A stretch of DNA of 64,000 nucleotides from Actinomadura viridilutea. GTDB lineage: Bacteria; Actinomycetota; Actinomycetes; Streptosporangiales; Streptosporangiaceae. The DNA is taken from positions 496,001 through 560,000 of the forward strand of contig PVNI01000002.1 of NCBI GenBank assembly GCA_003001795.1, in the 5' to 3' direction. Below, one piece after another: positions 43,468 to 51,854 of the stretch. The notes under the pieces were generated by a model that did no database searches, was not told the origin of the DNA, and saw only the letters and a program-made list of their open reading frames with translations. A program made the translations under genes and the position numbers. Every line of letters starts with the position of its first letter. Within the stretch, counting starts at the first letter, position 1.

Positions 43468-44565
43468 CTAGAAGCGGGTGACCAGGGCGATGCGGTCGTG
43501 GTCGACGAGGAAGCCGTCCGAGACGAACGTGACCTCTCCCCCGTACTCCAGGGTCGTCTCGATGATGTTGTCGACCACGTCGTCCACCACGTCGGCGCCG
43601 CGCAGCACGCCGGGCGGGCCGTCGAACGACACGAGCTCGTCGCCGCTGCGCACCGCCGGGGCGTAGTAGCCGCGCTCGACGATCAGGTGCTCGCCGCGCC
43701 CCTCCTCGACCAGGCGCATCACCTCGTCGAGGCCGGCGGCGTAGCGGTGCAGGCGGCGCGCGGCCTCCAGCTCGGCCAGCACGGCCACCTCGCGCAGATC
43801 CTCGTAGGCGTCCAGCACCGGGCGCGCCAGGCGGGCCAGGGCGCTCGGCGGCGTGCCGTCGTGGCTCCCGTCGATGCGGCCCGCCACCGTGATCCGCGAC
43901 CCGGCCAGCTGGTCGAACAGCGCCTGCAGCCGGGTCACGCCCGCGACCACCACCGGGCGCCGGTCGCGGGCCAGCACGGCCTCCAGCCGGGCCACGACCT
44001 CGCGCAGGAGCTGCCTCTGGCGGTGGCGCTCGTCGCCGTGGGGCACGCCGCGCGGCGCCTGGCGCTTGGCGCCCCCCTCGTCGACCGGCGCGGGTTTCAC
44101 GGGGAAGCCGTGGCGCACCATCTCCGTCAGCTCGCCGCCGCGCCCGTCCCACAGCCGCGTCTCCTGGTCCGACAGCGCCAGCAGCCAGTAGCGCGTCGTG
44201 CGGGAGCAGGCGGCGATCAGGTCGCGGGTGGCGAACGTGGTGTCGACGACCACCCGCTGGTCCACCGGCTGGTCCACGGCGTAGACGTGGTGCTCGCCGC
44301 CGGGCGCGGCGAACAGCGCCAGGCCCTCGGCGTGCGCCGGGCCGGCGTCGGCGGCGGCCCGCTCCAGGCCGCGCATCACGTCGTCGGCGACGTCCGGCCC
44401 GACCCGCGGGTCGGAGTGCAGCCGCCGGCGGGCCTCGGCGAGCAGGTTGCGCAGGCGGATGGAGTCCTGGCGGCTGTTGGGCGTGCGGCGCTCGGTCGGC
44501 AGCAGCACCGACACGGCCGGGTAGGCGCGCGGTTTGCGCAGTTCGGAGAGTGTGGCGGCGTCCAT
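43468..44565 (-). CDS. Bacterial release-factor-1-like (baeRF3-type) protein
   Basis: A 365-residue soluble protein that I match to the bacterial archaeo-eukaryotic release factor families (baeRF, probably type 3). Features are AVSVLLPTERRTPNSRQDSIRLRNLLAEA at the N-terminus, a middle domain with RPVVVAGVTRLQALFDQLAG, and a C-terminal domain with RSGDELVSFDG and FVSDGFLVDHDRIALVTRF. The families share the eRF1 middle/C-terminal fold and have been proposed to act on stalled or hibernating ribosomes. No experimental role is known to me for this type. A GGGGGA Shine-Dalgarno lies just before the ATG. Confidence 0.72.
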   Translation of the reverse strand: MDAATLSELRKPRAYPAVSVLLPTERRTPNSRQDSIRLRNLLAEARRRLHSDPRVGPDVADDVMRGLERAAADAGPAHAEGLALFAAPGGEHHVYAVDQPVDQRVVVDTTFATRDLIAACSRTTRYWLLALSDQETRLWDGRGGELTEMVRHGFPVKPAPVDEGGAKRQAPRGVPHGDERHRQRQLLREVVARLEAVLARDRRPVVVAGVTRLQALFDQLAGSRITVAGRIDGSHDGTPPSALARLARPVLDAYEDLREVAVLAELEAARRLHRYAAGLDEVMRLVEEGRGEHLIVERGYYAPAVRSGDELVSFDGPPGVLRGADVVDDVVDNIIETTLEYGGEVTFVSDGFLVDHDRIALVTRF

Positions 44566-44735
44566 GATCCCCCGATCTCATGTCCGTCGACGCTAGGTCC
44601 CTCATTTGTAACGAAAGCTGGGCAAAAAGTGCGCAATGGTTCGGTGCGGGGATCGTCACCGGTTCGGGGGCGGCGGCGCTCCGGGCGCGCGGCGGTGCGG
44701 GGGTCGAGCAGGTCCGCGCGGGGACAATCGCGGGC

Positions 44736-45809
44736 ATGAGGTTCCTCCACACAGGTGCCCGGGCGGGCGCCGCCGTGCTGGCAGGCGTCCTGCTGGCGGG
44801 CGGATGCTCAGGCGGCGACGGCTCCCCGGCCCCGGCGGGGCGCGCGGGCGACGCGACGGCCGTGGCGGTCGCGCCCGCGGCGGCGACGCTCGAGCAGCAG
44901 TTCGAGCGGGTCGTCGCCAAGGTCCTGCCGTCGGTGGTGCAGATCCGCACCGATCGCAGCGAGGGATCCGGCGTCGTCTACGACCGCCGCGGCCACATCG
45001 TCACCAACGCCCACGTCGTCGCCGGCGCGCGGCGGATCGAGGTGATCGCCGCCAGCGGCGGCAAGCCGCTGCCCGCCACGCCGGTGGGCGCCTTCGTCCC
45101 CGACGACCTGGCGGTGGTGCGGGTCGACGGCGCCGGGCTGCGCCCCGCCGCGTTCGGCGACTCGAGCAGGCTGCGCACCGGGCAGATCGTGCTGGCCATG
45201 GGCAACCCGCTGGGCCTGTCCGGGAGCGTCACCAACGGGATCGTCTCCGCGCTCGGCCGCACCGTGACGACCAAGCGCGAGGGCGCCTTCCCCGGCGCGA
45301 CGATCGGCAACGCCATCCAGACCAGCGCGCCGATCAACCCCGGCAACAGCGGGGGCGCGCTGGTCACGCTGAACGGCGAGGTGATCGGCATTCCCACCGC
45401 CGCCGCGTCCGACCCGCGGATCGGCGGCACGGCCGTCGGCATCGGCTTCGCCACCCCGAGCAGCACGGTCCGGTCGATCGTCCCGCAGCTCATCGCGGAC
45501 GGCCGGGTGAGCCGGTCCGGGCGGGCGGCGCTGGGCGTCACGATCCGCACCGTCCTCGACCCCGAAAGTCTCGAGCAGACGGCCGTGGGCGTGGTCGAGG
45601 TCACTCCCGGCGGCCCGGCCGACAAGGCGGGCATCCGGCCCGGCGACCTGATCCTCGCCGTGAACGGGACGGCCACGCCCGGCCAGACCGCGCTGGCCGA
45701 GGTGCTGGCGCGGCTGCGTCCGGGCGACACGGCCGAGGTACGGCTCCAGACCGCGGACGGCGCCGCCCGCACCGTGAAGGTCACCCTGGGCGAGCTGCCC
45801 GGCGGCTGA
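44736..45809 (+). CDS. HtrA-like serine protease lipoprotein with PDZ domain
   Basis: A 357-residue secreted S1C protease. The signal peptide ends in the lipobox LLAGGC, so it is anchored to the outer face of the membrane. The triad is intact: His in TNAHVV, Asp in DDLAVV and Ser in GNSGGAL. One PDZ domain follows (GVVEVTPGGPADKAGIRPGDLILAVNG). HtrA proteins degrade or refold damaged extracytoplasmic proteins. Most actinobacterial HtrAs are anchored by a membrane helix; lipid anchoring is less usual. I start at ATG 44736, with GACAAT seven bases upstream. Confidence 0.93.
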   Translation: MRFLHTGARAGAAVLAGVLLAGGCSGGDGSPAPAGRAGDATAVAVAPAAATLEQQFERVVAKVLPSVVQIRTDRSEGSGVVYDRRGHIVTNAHVVAGARRIEVIAASGGKPLPATPVGAFVPDDLAVVRVDGAGLRPAAFGDSSRLRTGQIVLAMGNPLGLSGSVTNGIVSALGRTVTTKREGAFPGATIGNAIQTSAPINPGNSGGALVTLNGEVIGIPTAAASDPRIGGTAVGIGFATPSSTVRSIVPQLIADGRVSRSGRAALGVTIRTVLDPESLEQTAVGVVEVTPGGPADKAGIRPGDLILAVNGTATPGQTALAEVLARLRPGDTAEVRLQTADGAARTVKVTLGELPGG

Positions 45810-45837
45810 CCTTCCGCGCGTCCGCGTCGACGGCGGC

Positions 45838-45868
45838 GGGGCCGCCCGTGCCGGCCGCGGGCGGCCCC
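45838..45868. terminator. Bidirectional terminator between two protease genes
   Basis: GGGGCCGCCCG at 45838-45848 pairs perfectly with 45858-45868 (11 bp, nine-base loop) between the convergent stops of the HtrA and aspartic-protease genes. Confidence 0.6.
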
Positions 45869-45892
45869 GCGCGCGGGACCGCCCGATGCCCG

Positions 45893-46438
45893 TCACGCCC
45901 CGTGCAGCACCAGGCGCTGGCGGGAGTAGTCGACGGTCACTTTGCCGAAGCGGCGCAGTTCGTCCGAGCCGAGCAGGCCGGACACGCGGTCGTCGCCGAC
46001 GTCGGTCACCACCAGCGTCCGGCTCCGCAGCGGCCGTCCGCCGACCCGCCACTCGCGCAGCCGCACCATCGGCGCCACCGTGGTGCCGCCCACGCCGCGC
46101 ACATTGGCGCTCTGCCCCGTCTCGGGCAGGCCGAGGCGGTCCGCCAGGCGCCGGTCCACCGAGGAGGAGGACGCGCCCGTGTCGAGGATGAACTCGTAGG
46201 GGCCGTACCCGTTCACGCTCACCGGGACGAGCACGATCGTCGCGCCGTCCCGGTTGATGATCCGCAGCGGGACGGTGACGGCGTCCGCCGCCGCGGCGCG
46301 GTGGGCGGGGGTGACCACCGAGGCGTGCGTGGACCGGGCCGCCGGAACGATCTCGGCGTTGTCGACGCAGGCCGACCCCGCCAGCGCGGCCGCCACGGCC
46401 GCCGGCGCGAGCACCCGCGCGATCCGATTCCAGGACAT
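45893..46438 (-). CDS. Secreted retropepsin-like aspartic protease
   Basis: A 181-residue exported protein with a signal peptide ending in a lipobox-like LAGSAC. The mature part is a single-domain aspartyl protease: FILDTGASSSSVD holds the catalytic DTG, GVGGTTVAPMVRLRE is the flap-like region and GLLGSDELRRFG is the conserved end. Such domains work as dimers. No substrate is known. It is convergent with the HtrA lipoprotein. A G-rich stretch precedes the ATG. Confidence 0.85.
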   Translation of the reverse strand: MSWNRIARVLAPAAVAAALAGSACVDNAEIVPAARSTHASVVTPAHRAAAADAVTVPLRIINRDGATIVLVPVSVNGYGPYEFILDTGASSSSVDRRLADRLGLPETGQSANVRGVGGTTVAPMVRLREWRVGGRPLRSRTLVVTDVGDDRVSGLLGSDELRRFGKVTVDYSRQRLVLHGA

Positions 46439-46573
46439 CCGCGCCCCCCATGCCCGACATACGGGTGATCACGGACCTTCCCGGATAGCGGCCGAACTAA
46501 CTCCTCGCCTGGTCCGCGCGGACCGGGCGCGAATGTCGGAGGCGGGAGTTCTGTACGCCGCGCGGACGCGGCC

Positions 46574-47512
46574 TCATTTGAGGCGCTCGATCACCGGGGC
46601 GAGGGCGTCGACGTACGGAGCGTGCACGACGACGTAGGTGAAGCCGTAGCGCTCCCGCCGCTCCCGCAGCTGCTCGGCCATCTGCTCCACGGTGCCGAAC
46701 AGCACGAACGGGCAGTCGAGCACCTGCTCGACGGTGAAGTGGGGCAGCAGCCCGGCGGCGAGCCGTTCGGCGGCGGCGCGCCGGTCCGACGTGATCTCCA
46801 CGTACTGCAGCAGGACGTTCAGCTCCAGCTCGGCGAAGCGGTCGCCGGCCCGCTCCCGCACGTACCGCACCCGGTCGTCGGCCTGCTCGGCGTCGCCCAG
46901 CAGGAACGTGCCGGGCGGCTTGCCCGGCGCCTGGTACACCCCGGCGAGGCCGACGATGTCGGCGTGCCGGACGGCCTGGTCGAGGACGCGGTCGCCGGTG
47001 CCGCCGATCAGCAGCGGCGGGCCCGAACCGCCGAAACCGGACTTCTGCACCGGCGCCAGGGGCGTCAGGCCGTGGGCGGCGTCGCGTTCGGCCCGTTCCG
47101 GATAGCCCGGCTCGGCGAACAGCCGGCCCAGCTCCTCCACCAGGGCCGCCATCCGGTCCACCCGCGCGCCGAACGGCTCCCAGGGGATGCCCGCCCGGTC
47201 GAACTCCCACTTCATGTGCCCGGCGCCGAGGCCGAGTTCGACGCGTCCGCCGGTGAGCCGGTCGGCCGTGGCGACCTCCCGCGCCAGCAGGTGGGCGTTC
47301 CAGAACGCCTCGTTGAGCACCAGCGCGCCCACGCGCAGCCGCTCGGTGGCCTCGGCGGCGGCGACCATGGTGGGGAACGGCGCCGGGCCGCCGAGATGGT
47401 CGGGCACCAGGGCGACGTCGTACCCGCGGGACTCGGCCTCACGGCACCGCCGGACGAACGAGTCCCGGTCCTTCAGGTCGAAGAAGTTGAACCCGAATCG
47501 GAAGTCGCGCAT
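46574..47512 (-). CDS. LLM-class F420-dependent oxidoreductase
   Basis: A 312-residue luciferase-like (beta/alpha)8 enzyme, best matching the F420-dependent TIGR03621 group. Typical parts are RFGFNFFDLKDRDSFVRRCREAES, ALVPDHLGGPAPFP, ELGLGAGHMKWEFDRAG and PLLIGGTGDRVL. It would oxidise or reduce an unknown substrate with F420 rather than flavin. I choose ATG 47512 (MRDFRFGF), preceded by GGGCTGATCGG. The upstream DNA is unusually AT-rich, with TGTACA and CGTACG spaced nearby (47544-47558), a possible operator. Confidence 0.87.
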   Translation of the reverse strand: MRDFRFGFNFFDLKDRDSFVRRCREAESRGYDVALVPDHLGGPAPFPTMVAAAEATERLRVGALVLNEAFWNAHLLAREVATADRLTGGRVELGLGAGHMKWEFDRAGIPWEPFGARVDRMAALVEELGRLFAEPGYPERAERDAAHGLTPLAPVQKSGFGGSGPPLLIGGTGDRVLDQAVRHADIVGLAGVYQAPGKPPGTFLLGDAEQADDRVRYVRERAGDRFAELELNVLLQYVEITSDRRAAAERLAAGLLPHFTVEQVLDCPFVLFGTVEQMAEQLRERRERYGFTYVVVHAPYVDALAPVIERLK

Positions 47513-47596
47513 GCCGATCAGCCCACCACACCACTGCACAAAATGTACAGAACGTACGCTCTGAGCAGAAGCGGCGGGCGGGTCGCCGGACCGGCG

Positions 47597-49747
47597 TCAG
47601 GTCCGAGAGGCGTCCTCCTCGGCGCCGGCGGAGCCGGACTCCTCGGCTCGGCGTCCCCGCCCGCCCTGGCGGGCCCGCCGGTCGCGTTCGGCCAGCATGG
47701 CGAGCCGGGCGTTGTAGGCGGCCAGCTCGTCGTCCTCGTCCACCGACTCGCCGCGCGCGGCGCGTTCGGCGCTGCGCGCGGCGGCGCGGTCGGCCCTGCG
47801 GTCCAGGCGACGCGCCTGCCGCTGGTCGTCCAGGTACCACTGGAACGCCATGACCACCAGCACGAGGAACGTGGGGATCTCGCCGAAGCCCCACGCGATG
47901 CCGCCGCCGGTGTGCTGGTCCTTCAGCAGCGCATCGGCCCACGGCGGGGCGACGGCGGTGTACCAGCCGCGCGCCAGGGGCTCGCCGAGGTTCATCACCG
48001 CCAGACCGAAGAAGGCGTGGAACGGCATCGTGACGAACAGCAGCAGCACCCGCCACGGGTAGCCCAGCCGCCGCGGCGCCGGGTCGACGCCGATCAGCAC
48101 CCAGAAGAACAGCGACCCGGCCAGCAGGAAGTGCACGGTCATCCAGACGTGCCCCAGGTGGTTGCGCATCGCGCCCTGGAACAGCGGCGTGAAGTACAGC
48201 ACGAACGTGCTCGCCACGAAGTTCACGGTGGCGACGGCCGGGTGGGTGACGACGGCGGTGTAGCGGCTGTGCAGCAGCGCCGTCAGCCATTCGCGCGGCC
48301 CCCGGTCGCCGCGGATGCGCGCGGGCCGCAGGGCGCGCAGCGCCAGCGTGACGGGGGCGGCGGCGACCAGGAAGATCGGCGACAGCATGGACAGCACCAT
48401 GTGCTCGACCATGTGCACGCTGAACAGCACCGGCGCGTACCGGGCGACCCCGGTCTGGGTGACGGCGACGATGGTGAGCAGGCCGAGCAGCCAGGACAGG
48501 GTGCGCAGGACCGGCCAGGAGTCGCCGCGGCGGCGCAGCCGCACCACGCCCGCCAGGTAGAGCGCGCCGAGCACGACCACCAGCGCGGCGAAGAAGAAGT
48601 CGAACGTCCACAGCGTCGCCAGCCGCCCCGGCGTGAGCGGCGGGGGGACCGGGAAGCCGAGCAGCACCTCGGCGGGCGTCAGCTCGCCGGCCGGGGCGGG
48701 CGGCGCGGTGCGGGCCAGCGCCACCGCCAGGCCCATGGTGGCGGCCATCACGGCGGCCTCGACGCCGGCCAGCCGGGTCAGCGCCCAGGGCCGGCCCGCG
48801 GCCAGCTCGGGCAGCGTCCTCTTGCGGTGCCACCAGCCGAACCAGCCCAGCGCGGCGAACGCGGCCATCTTGCCGACGGCCAGCCGCCCGTACTCGCTGC
48901 CGAACAGCTCGCCCGGGCCCTGCAGGCGGGCGATGACGTTCACCAGTCCGCTGACCCCCACGGCGACGTAGCACCACAGCGCCATGCGGCTGAACCGGTC
49001 GGCCATGACGTCCAGGCGCGCCCGCCGGGTCAGCCCGTGCGCGGTCAGCACGGCCAGGCCGCCCACCCAGGGGGCGACCGCGACGACGTGCAGGGCGACG
49101 CCGGTGACGGCGACCGAGTGGTTGGCGGCCGACGCGGAGTGGCCGGTCAGCGGGGGCGGCAGCAGCGCGACGCCCGCGACCGCGAGCAGGCCGAACGCCG
49201 CCGCCGGCGTGGTGGTGGTGCGGCCCAGCAGCGCGACGACCACCGCCAGCAGCACCACCAGCATGAGCGCGGTGCCCTGGGAGATCTGCCCGACGTAGGT
49301 GCTCAGCTCGCTGCCGGTCACCACCTCCACGACCGGCCGGCCCAGCACGTCCGCGACGGTGAAGACGAGGGTGGCCGCCGCCGCGGCGGCCCACGCGGCC
49401 GCCGCCCACGACGCGGCGCGCAGGTACTCCAGGGCGTCCCGCGACAGGCGCGGCGTCTCCTTGCGGCCGTCGGACTCCAGGGGCAGCAGCGCGACGGCGG
49501 CGACGAGCGCGCCGACGGTCAGGGCCGCGCCGAGGTCCATCGCCAGCCGCGCGATCGGCAGGCCCCAGCGGGTCGCCGCGCCGGCGTCGGCGATGCCGGG
49601 GATGACCTTCTCCGCCACGGCCCCGCCGAGGACGAGGCCCGCCGTGAGCACGGCGAAGCCCGCGGCCAGGGTCGTGATCCCGAAGCGCAGGACGGCCGCC
49701 GTGCCCGTGCCCTTCTCCGCGGCCGTCGCGGTGCTCTTACTCGCCAC
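47597..49747 (-). CDS. CopD-CtaG fusion membrane protein
   Basis: A 716-residue integral membrane protein combining two copper-related domains. Residues 1-330 resemble CopD/YcnJ (HSVAVTGVALHVVAVAPWVGGLAVL), a putative copper importer. Residues 380-650 are a CtaG/caa3-type assembly domain (SVHMVEHMVLSMLSPIFLV, MTVHFLLAGSLFFWVLIG), proposed to deliver copper to cytochrome oxidase. A charged tail of about 75 residues follows. The GTG start lies inside the end of the preceding small gene (11-base overlap), so they are coupled. Fusions of this kind occur in other actinobacteria. Confidence 0.88.
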   Translation of the reverse strand: MASKSTATAAEKGTGTAAVLRFGITTLAAGFAVLTAGLVLGGAVAEKVIPGIADAGAATRWGLPIARLAMDLGAALTVGALVAAVALLPLESDGRKETPRLSRDALEYLRAASWAAAAWAAAAAATLVFTVADVLGRPVVEVVTGSELSTYVGQISQGTALMLVVLLAVVVALLGRTTTTPAAAFGLLAVAGVALLPPPLTGHSASAANHSVAVTGVALHVVAVAPWVGGLAVLTAHGLTRRARLDVMADRFSRMALWCYVAVGVSGLVNVIARLQGPGELFGSEYGRLAVGKMAAFAALGWFGWWHRKRTLPELAAGRPWALTRLAGVEAAVMAATMGLAVALARTAPPAPAGELTPAEVLLGFPVPPPLTPGRLATLWTFDFFFAALVVVLGALYLAGVVRLRRRGDSWPVLRTLSWLLGLLTIVAVTQTGVARYAPVLFSVHMVEHMVLSMLSPIFLVAAAPVTLALRALRPARIRGDRGPREWLTALLHSRYTAVVTHPAVATVNFVASTFVLYFTPLFQGAMRNHLGHVWMTVHFLLAGSLFFWVLIGVDPAPRRLGYPWRVLLLFVTMPFHAFFGLAVMNLGEPLARGWYTAVAPPWADALLKDQHTGGGIAWGFGEIPTFLVLVVMAFQWYLDDQRQARRLDRRADRAAARSAERAARGESVDEDDELAAYNARLAMLAERDRRARQGGRGRRAEESGSAGAEEDASRT

Positions 49748-50060
49748 CGTCCACCGATCCGTCGTCTCGGGGCCCCGCGGTCCGCCCCGCGTTCTGCCCG
49801 CGCTCCCAGTCGCGCTTGGCGCGGAACACCATCGCCATGCCGATGCCGATCCCGATGACCAGCCCGATCAAGATCATGAGCCAGGGGACGCCGCCCTGCC
49901 CGCCGTCGCCCGCCGCGGCGGAGGCGGCGGCGCGACCGGGCGGCGGCGCCGGGGTGCGGGCGGACGCGGGCGCCGCGAGCAGCCCCGCGGACGCCGCGGC
50001 CGAGATCATGACGACGCCGAGCAGGCGGCAGGTCGCGCGACGCAGCACGCTGATGTTCAT
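49737..50060 (-). CDS. Small exported membrane protein, possible CopC remnant
   Basis: A 107-residue protein with a signal peptide (LLGVVMISAAASAGLLAAPASA), a Pro/Ala/Gly-rich linker and a C-terminal transmembrane helix (GVPWLMILIGLVIGIGIGMA) followed by a charged tail. In related operons the gene before CopD-CtaG encodes a CopC domain between such a signal and anchor; here that copper-binding domain is absent. The frame overlaps the next gene by 11 bases, which supports its reality. It is either a CopC that lost its domain or an unrelated small anchor protein. Confidence 0.65.
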   Translation of the reverse strand: MNISVLRRATCRLLGVVMISAAASAGLLAAPASARTPAPPPGRAAASAAAGDGGQGGVPWLMILIGLVIGIGIGMAMVFRAKRDWERGQNAGRTAGPRDDGSVDGGE

Positions 50061-50135
50061 GAGCGGCCGGGATTCTCCAGGAGGTCCGATGTCTGCCTCA
50101 ACCCTACTGACGGTCCGCCGAGGCCGCGCCGGGGG

Positions 50136-51791
50136 TCACAGTGCGGCGAGGACGTGGGCGCGTCCGTGGGCGGCGAACTGCTCGAGCAGCGCCGCGGCGT
50201 CCGCCTCCTCCAGGGGGCGGTAGGCGAGGTCGCGGCCCGGGCGCCACCAGACCGGGTCGCCGGTCCGCCAGTGCGCGCGGCGCAGCGGGCGCTTGTCGAC
50301 CTTGCCGGTGGCGGTCAGCGGCATGGACGGCACCACGCGGACGAACCGCGGGGCCCACTTGGTGCCCAGGTCGGGCTGCGCCGCCAGGAACCCGGCGAAC
50401 GCCTCCGGGTCGAACGGCCGTCCGTCCAGCTCCAGCGCCGCCATCGCCTGGTCGCCGGTGCGCGGGTCGGGGACCGGGTAGACCGCGCACATCACGACGG
50501 GCTCCCAGCGGGACAGGATGCGTTCGACGGGCGCTGCGGCGAAGTTCTCGCCGTCCACGCGCAGCCGGTCGGCGCCGCGCCCGGCGAAGTGGAAGAAGCC
50601 GTCGGCGTCGCGGTAGCCGAAGTCGCCGCTCCAGTACATGCCGTCGCGGACGCGTTCGGCGTCGGCCTCCGGGTCGTTGTAGTAGCCCTCGAACGCGGCG
50701 GCCGCGTTGCGCCCGACGATCTCGCCGATGGCCTCGTCGGCGTTGAGCAGCGCGCCGTCGGGCCCGAAGCGGGCGCGCGGGCATTCGGCGCCGGTGCGCG
50801 GGTCGAGGATCGCCACGTCGAGCCCGGGCGGCGGGACGCCGAGGGCGCCCGGGGGCGCGTCGGGCGTGCGGCGCAGGGAGACGGCGCCCTCGCTCGACCC
50901 GTACCCCTCGATGATCCGGCAGCCGAAGCGTTCGGCGAACCGGCTCATGTCCCGAGGGGACGCCTCGGTGCCGAACGCGGTCTCCAGCGGGTTGTCGGCG
51001 TCGTCGGGCCGCGGCGGGGTGGCGAGGATGTAGGCCAGGGCGCGGCCGACGTAGTTGAAGTACGTGACGCCGTAGCGGCGCACGTCGGCCAGGAACCCGG
51101 AGGCGGAGAACCGGCGGCGCAGCGCGATCGTGGCGCCGGCGTGCACGGCCATCGCCGCGTTCGCCATGATCGCGTTGCCGTGGAACAGCGGCATCGCGCA
51201 GTACGCGACCGACTCGCGGCGAAGGCCCATCATGGCCGACTGCCGCGCGATGTCCGCCAGTCTGCCCTGGCTGCAGATCACCGCCTTGGGCCGCCCGGTG
51301 GAGCCGGACGTGAACAGCAGGAGCAGCCGGTCGCGCGGCGCGACGTGGACGGGTTCGGGGTCTCCGTCGGGCAGCGCGTCCCGGTAGGCGGGGTCGTCCA
51401 CGCGGAGCACGGGTCCGCGCCACAGCCCCTCCAGGAGCGGGGCGTGGGCGGAGTCGGTGACGATCAGGTCGCAGTCGGTGTGGCGGATGTCGGCGGCGAG
51501 CTCGGCGCCGCGCCGCGTCGGGTTGACGCCGACCAGAGTGGCCCCCGAGAGCGCCGCCGCGCCGAGCCAGAACACGTACTCGGGCACGTTGTCCAGCAGG
51601 ACGCCCACGTGCACGGGACGGCTCCCCGGGCGGCCGCCCGGGGACGGATGCAGGTCGCGCAGCATCCGCGCCCGGGCGCCCGCGGCCCGCACGGTCTCGA
51701 CCCAGGTGTACGACTCGTCCTCGAAACGCAGGCCGACGCGGTCGTCGGCGGCGCGGTCCATCAGCAGTTCCGCGAACGTCGCCCTCGCCAC
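50136..51791 (-). CDS. AMP-forming acyl-CoA synthetase, FadD17-like
   Basis: A 551-residue ANL-superfamily enzyme that activates a carboxylic acid to acyl-AMP and then acyl-CoA. The P-loop is LLLFTSGSTGRPKAV near residue 160. Other motifs are EGYGSSEGA, YWSGDFGYRD and the C-terminal catalytic lysine in TATGKVDKRPL. Overall it resembles the mycobacterial FadD17-type enzymes of lipid or sterol side-chain metabolism; the acid is unknown. The start is GTG 51791. A perfect 18-base palindromic operator lies 15 bases upstream. Confidence 0.88.
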   Translation of the reverse strand: MARATFAELLMDRAADDRVGLRFEDESYTWVETVRAAGARARMLRDLHPSPGGRPGSRPVHVGVLLDNVPEYVFWLGAAALSGATLVGVNPTRRGAELAADIRHTDCDLIVTDSAHAPLLEGLWRGPVLRVDDPAYRDALPDGDPEPVHVAPRDRLLLLFTSGSTGRPKAVICSQGRLADIARQSAMMGLRRESVAYCAMPLFHGNAIMANAAMAVHAGATIALRRRFSASGFLADVRRYGVTYFNYVGRALAYILATPPRPDDADNPLETAFGTEASPRDMSRFAERFGCRIIEGYGSSEGAVSLRRTPDAPPGALGVPPPGLDVAILDPRTGAECPRARFGPDGALLNADEAIGEIVGRNAAAAFEGYYNDPEADAERVRDGMYWSGDFGYRDADGFFHFAGRGADRLRVDGENFAAAPVERILSRWEPVVMCAVYPVPDPRTGDQAMAALELDGRPFDPEAFAGFLAAQPDLGTKWAPRFVRVVPSMPLTATGKVDKRPLRRAHWRTGDPVWWRPGRDLAYRPLEEADAAALLEQFAAHGRAHVLAAL

Positions 51792-51805
51792 GCCGCGAGC
51801 GTGAC

Positions 51806-51823
51806 ACCAAGCGGTTGCTTGGT
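51806..51823. promoter_or_regulatory. Palindromic TetR-type operator before the acyl-CoA synthetase
   Basis: ACCAAGC, GGTT, GCTTGGT: two perfect 7-base arms around a four-base centre. The shape (CAAG/CTTG arms) matches operators of TetR repressors that respond to acyl-CoA. It also lies 18 bases downstream of the DUF5685 stop. Confidence 0.6.
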
Positions 51824-51854
51824 CAAGGTCGTGCGGCCGGTCGAAGGAGCGGCG

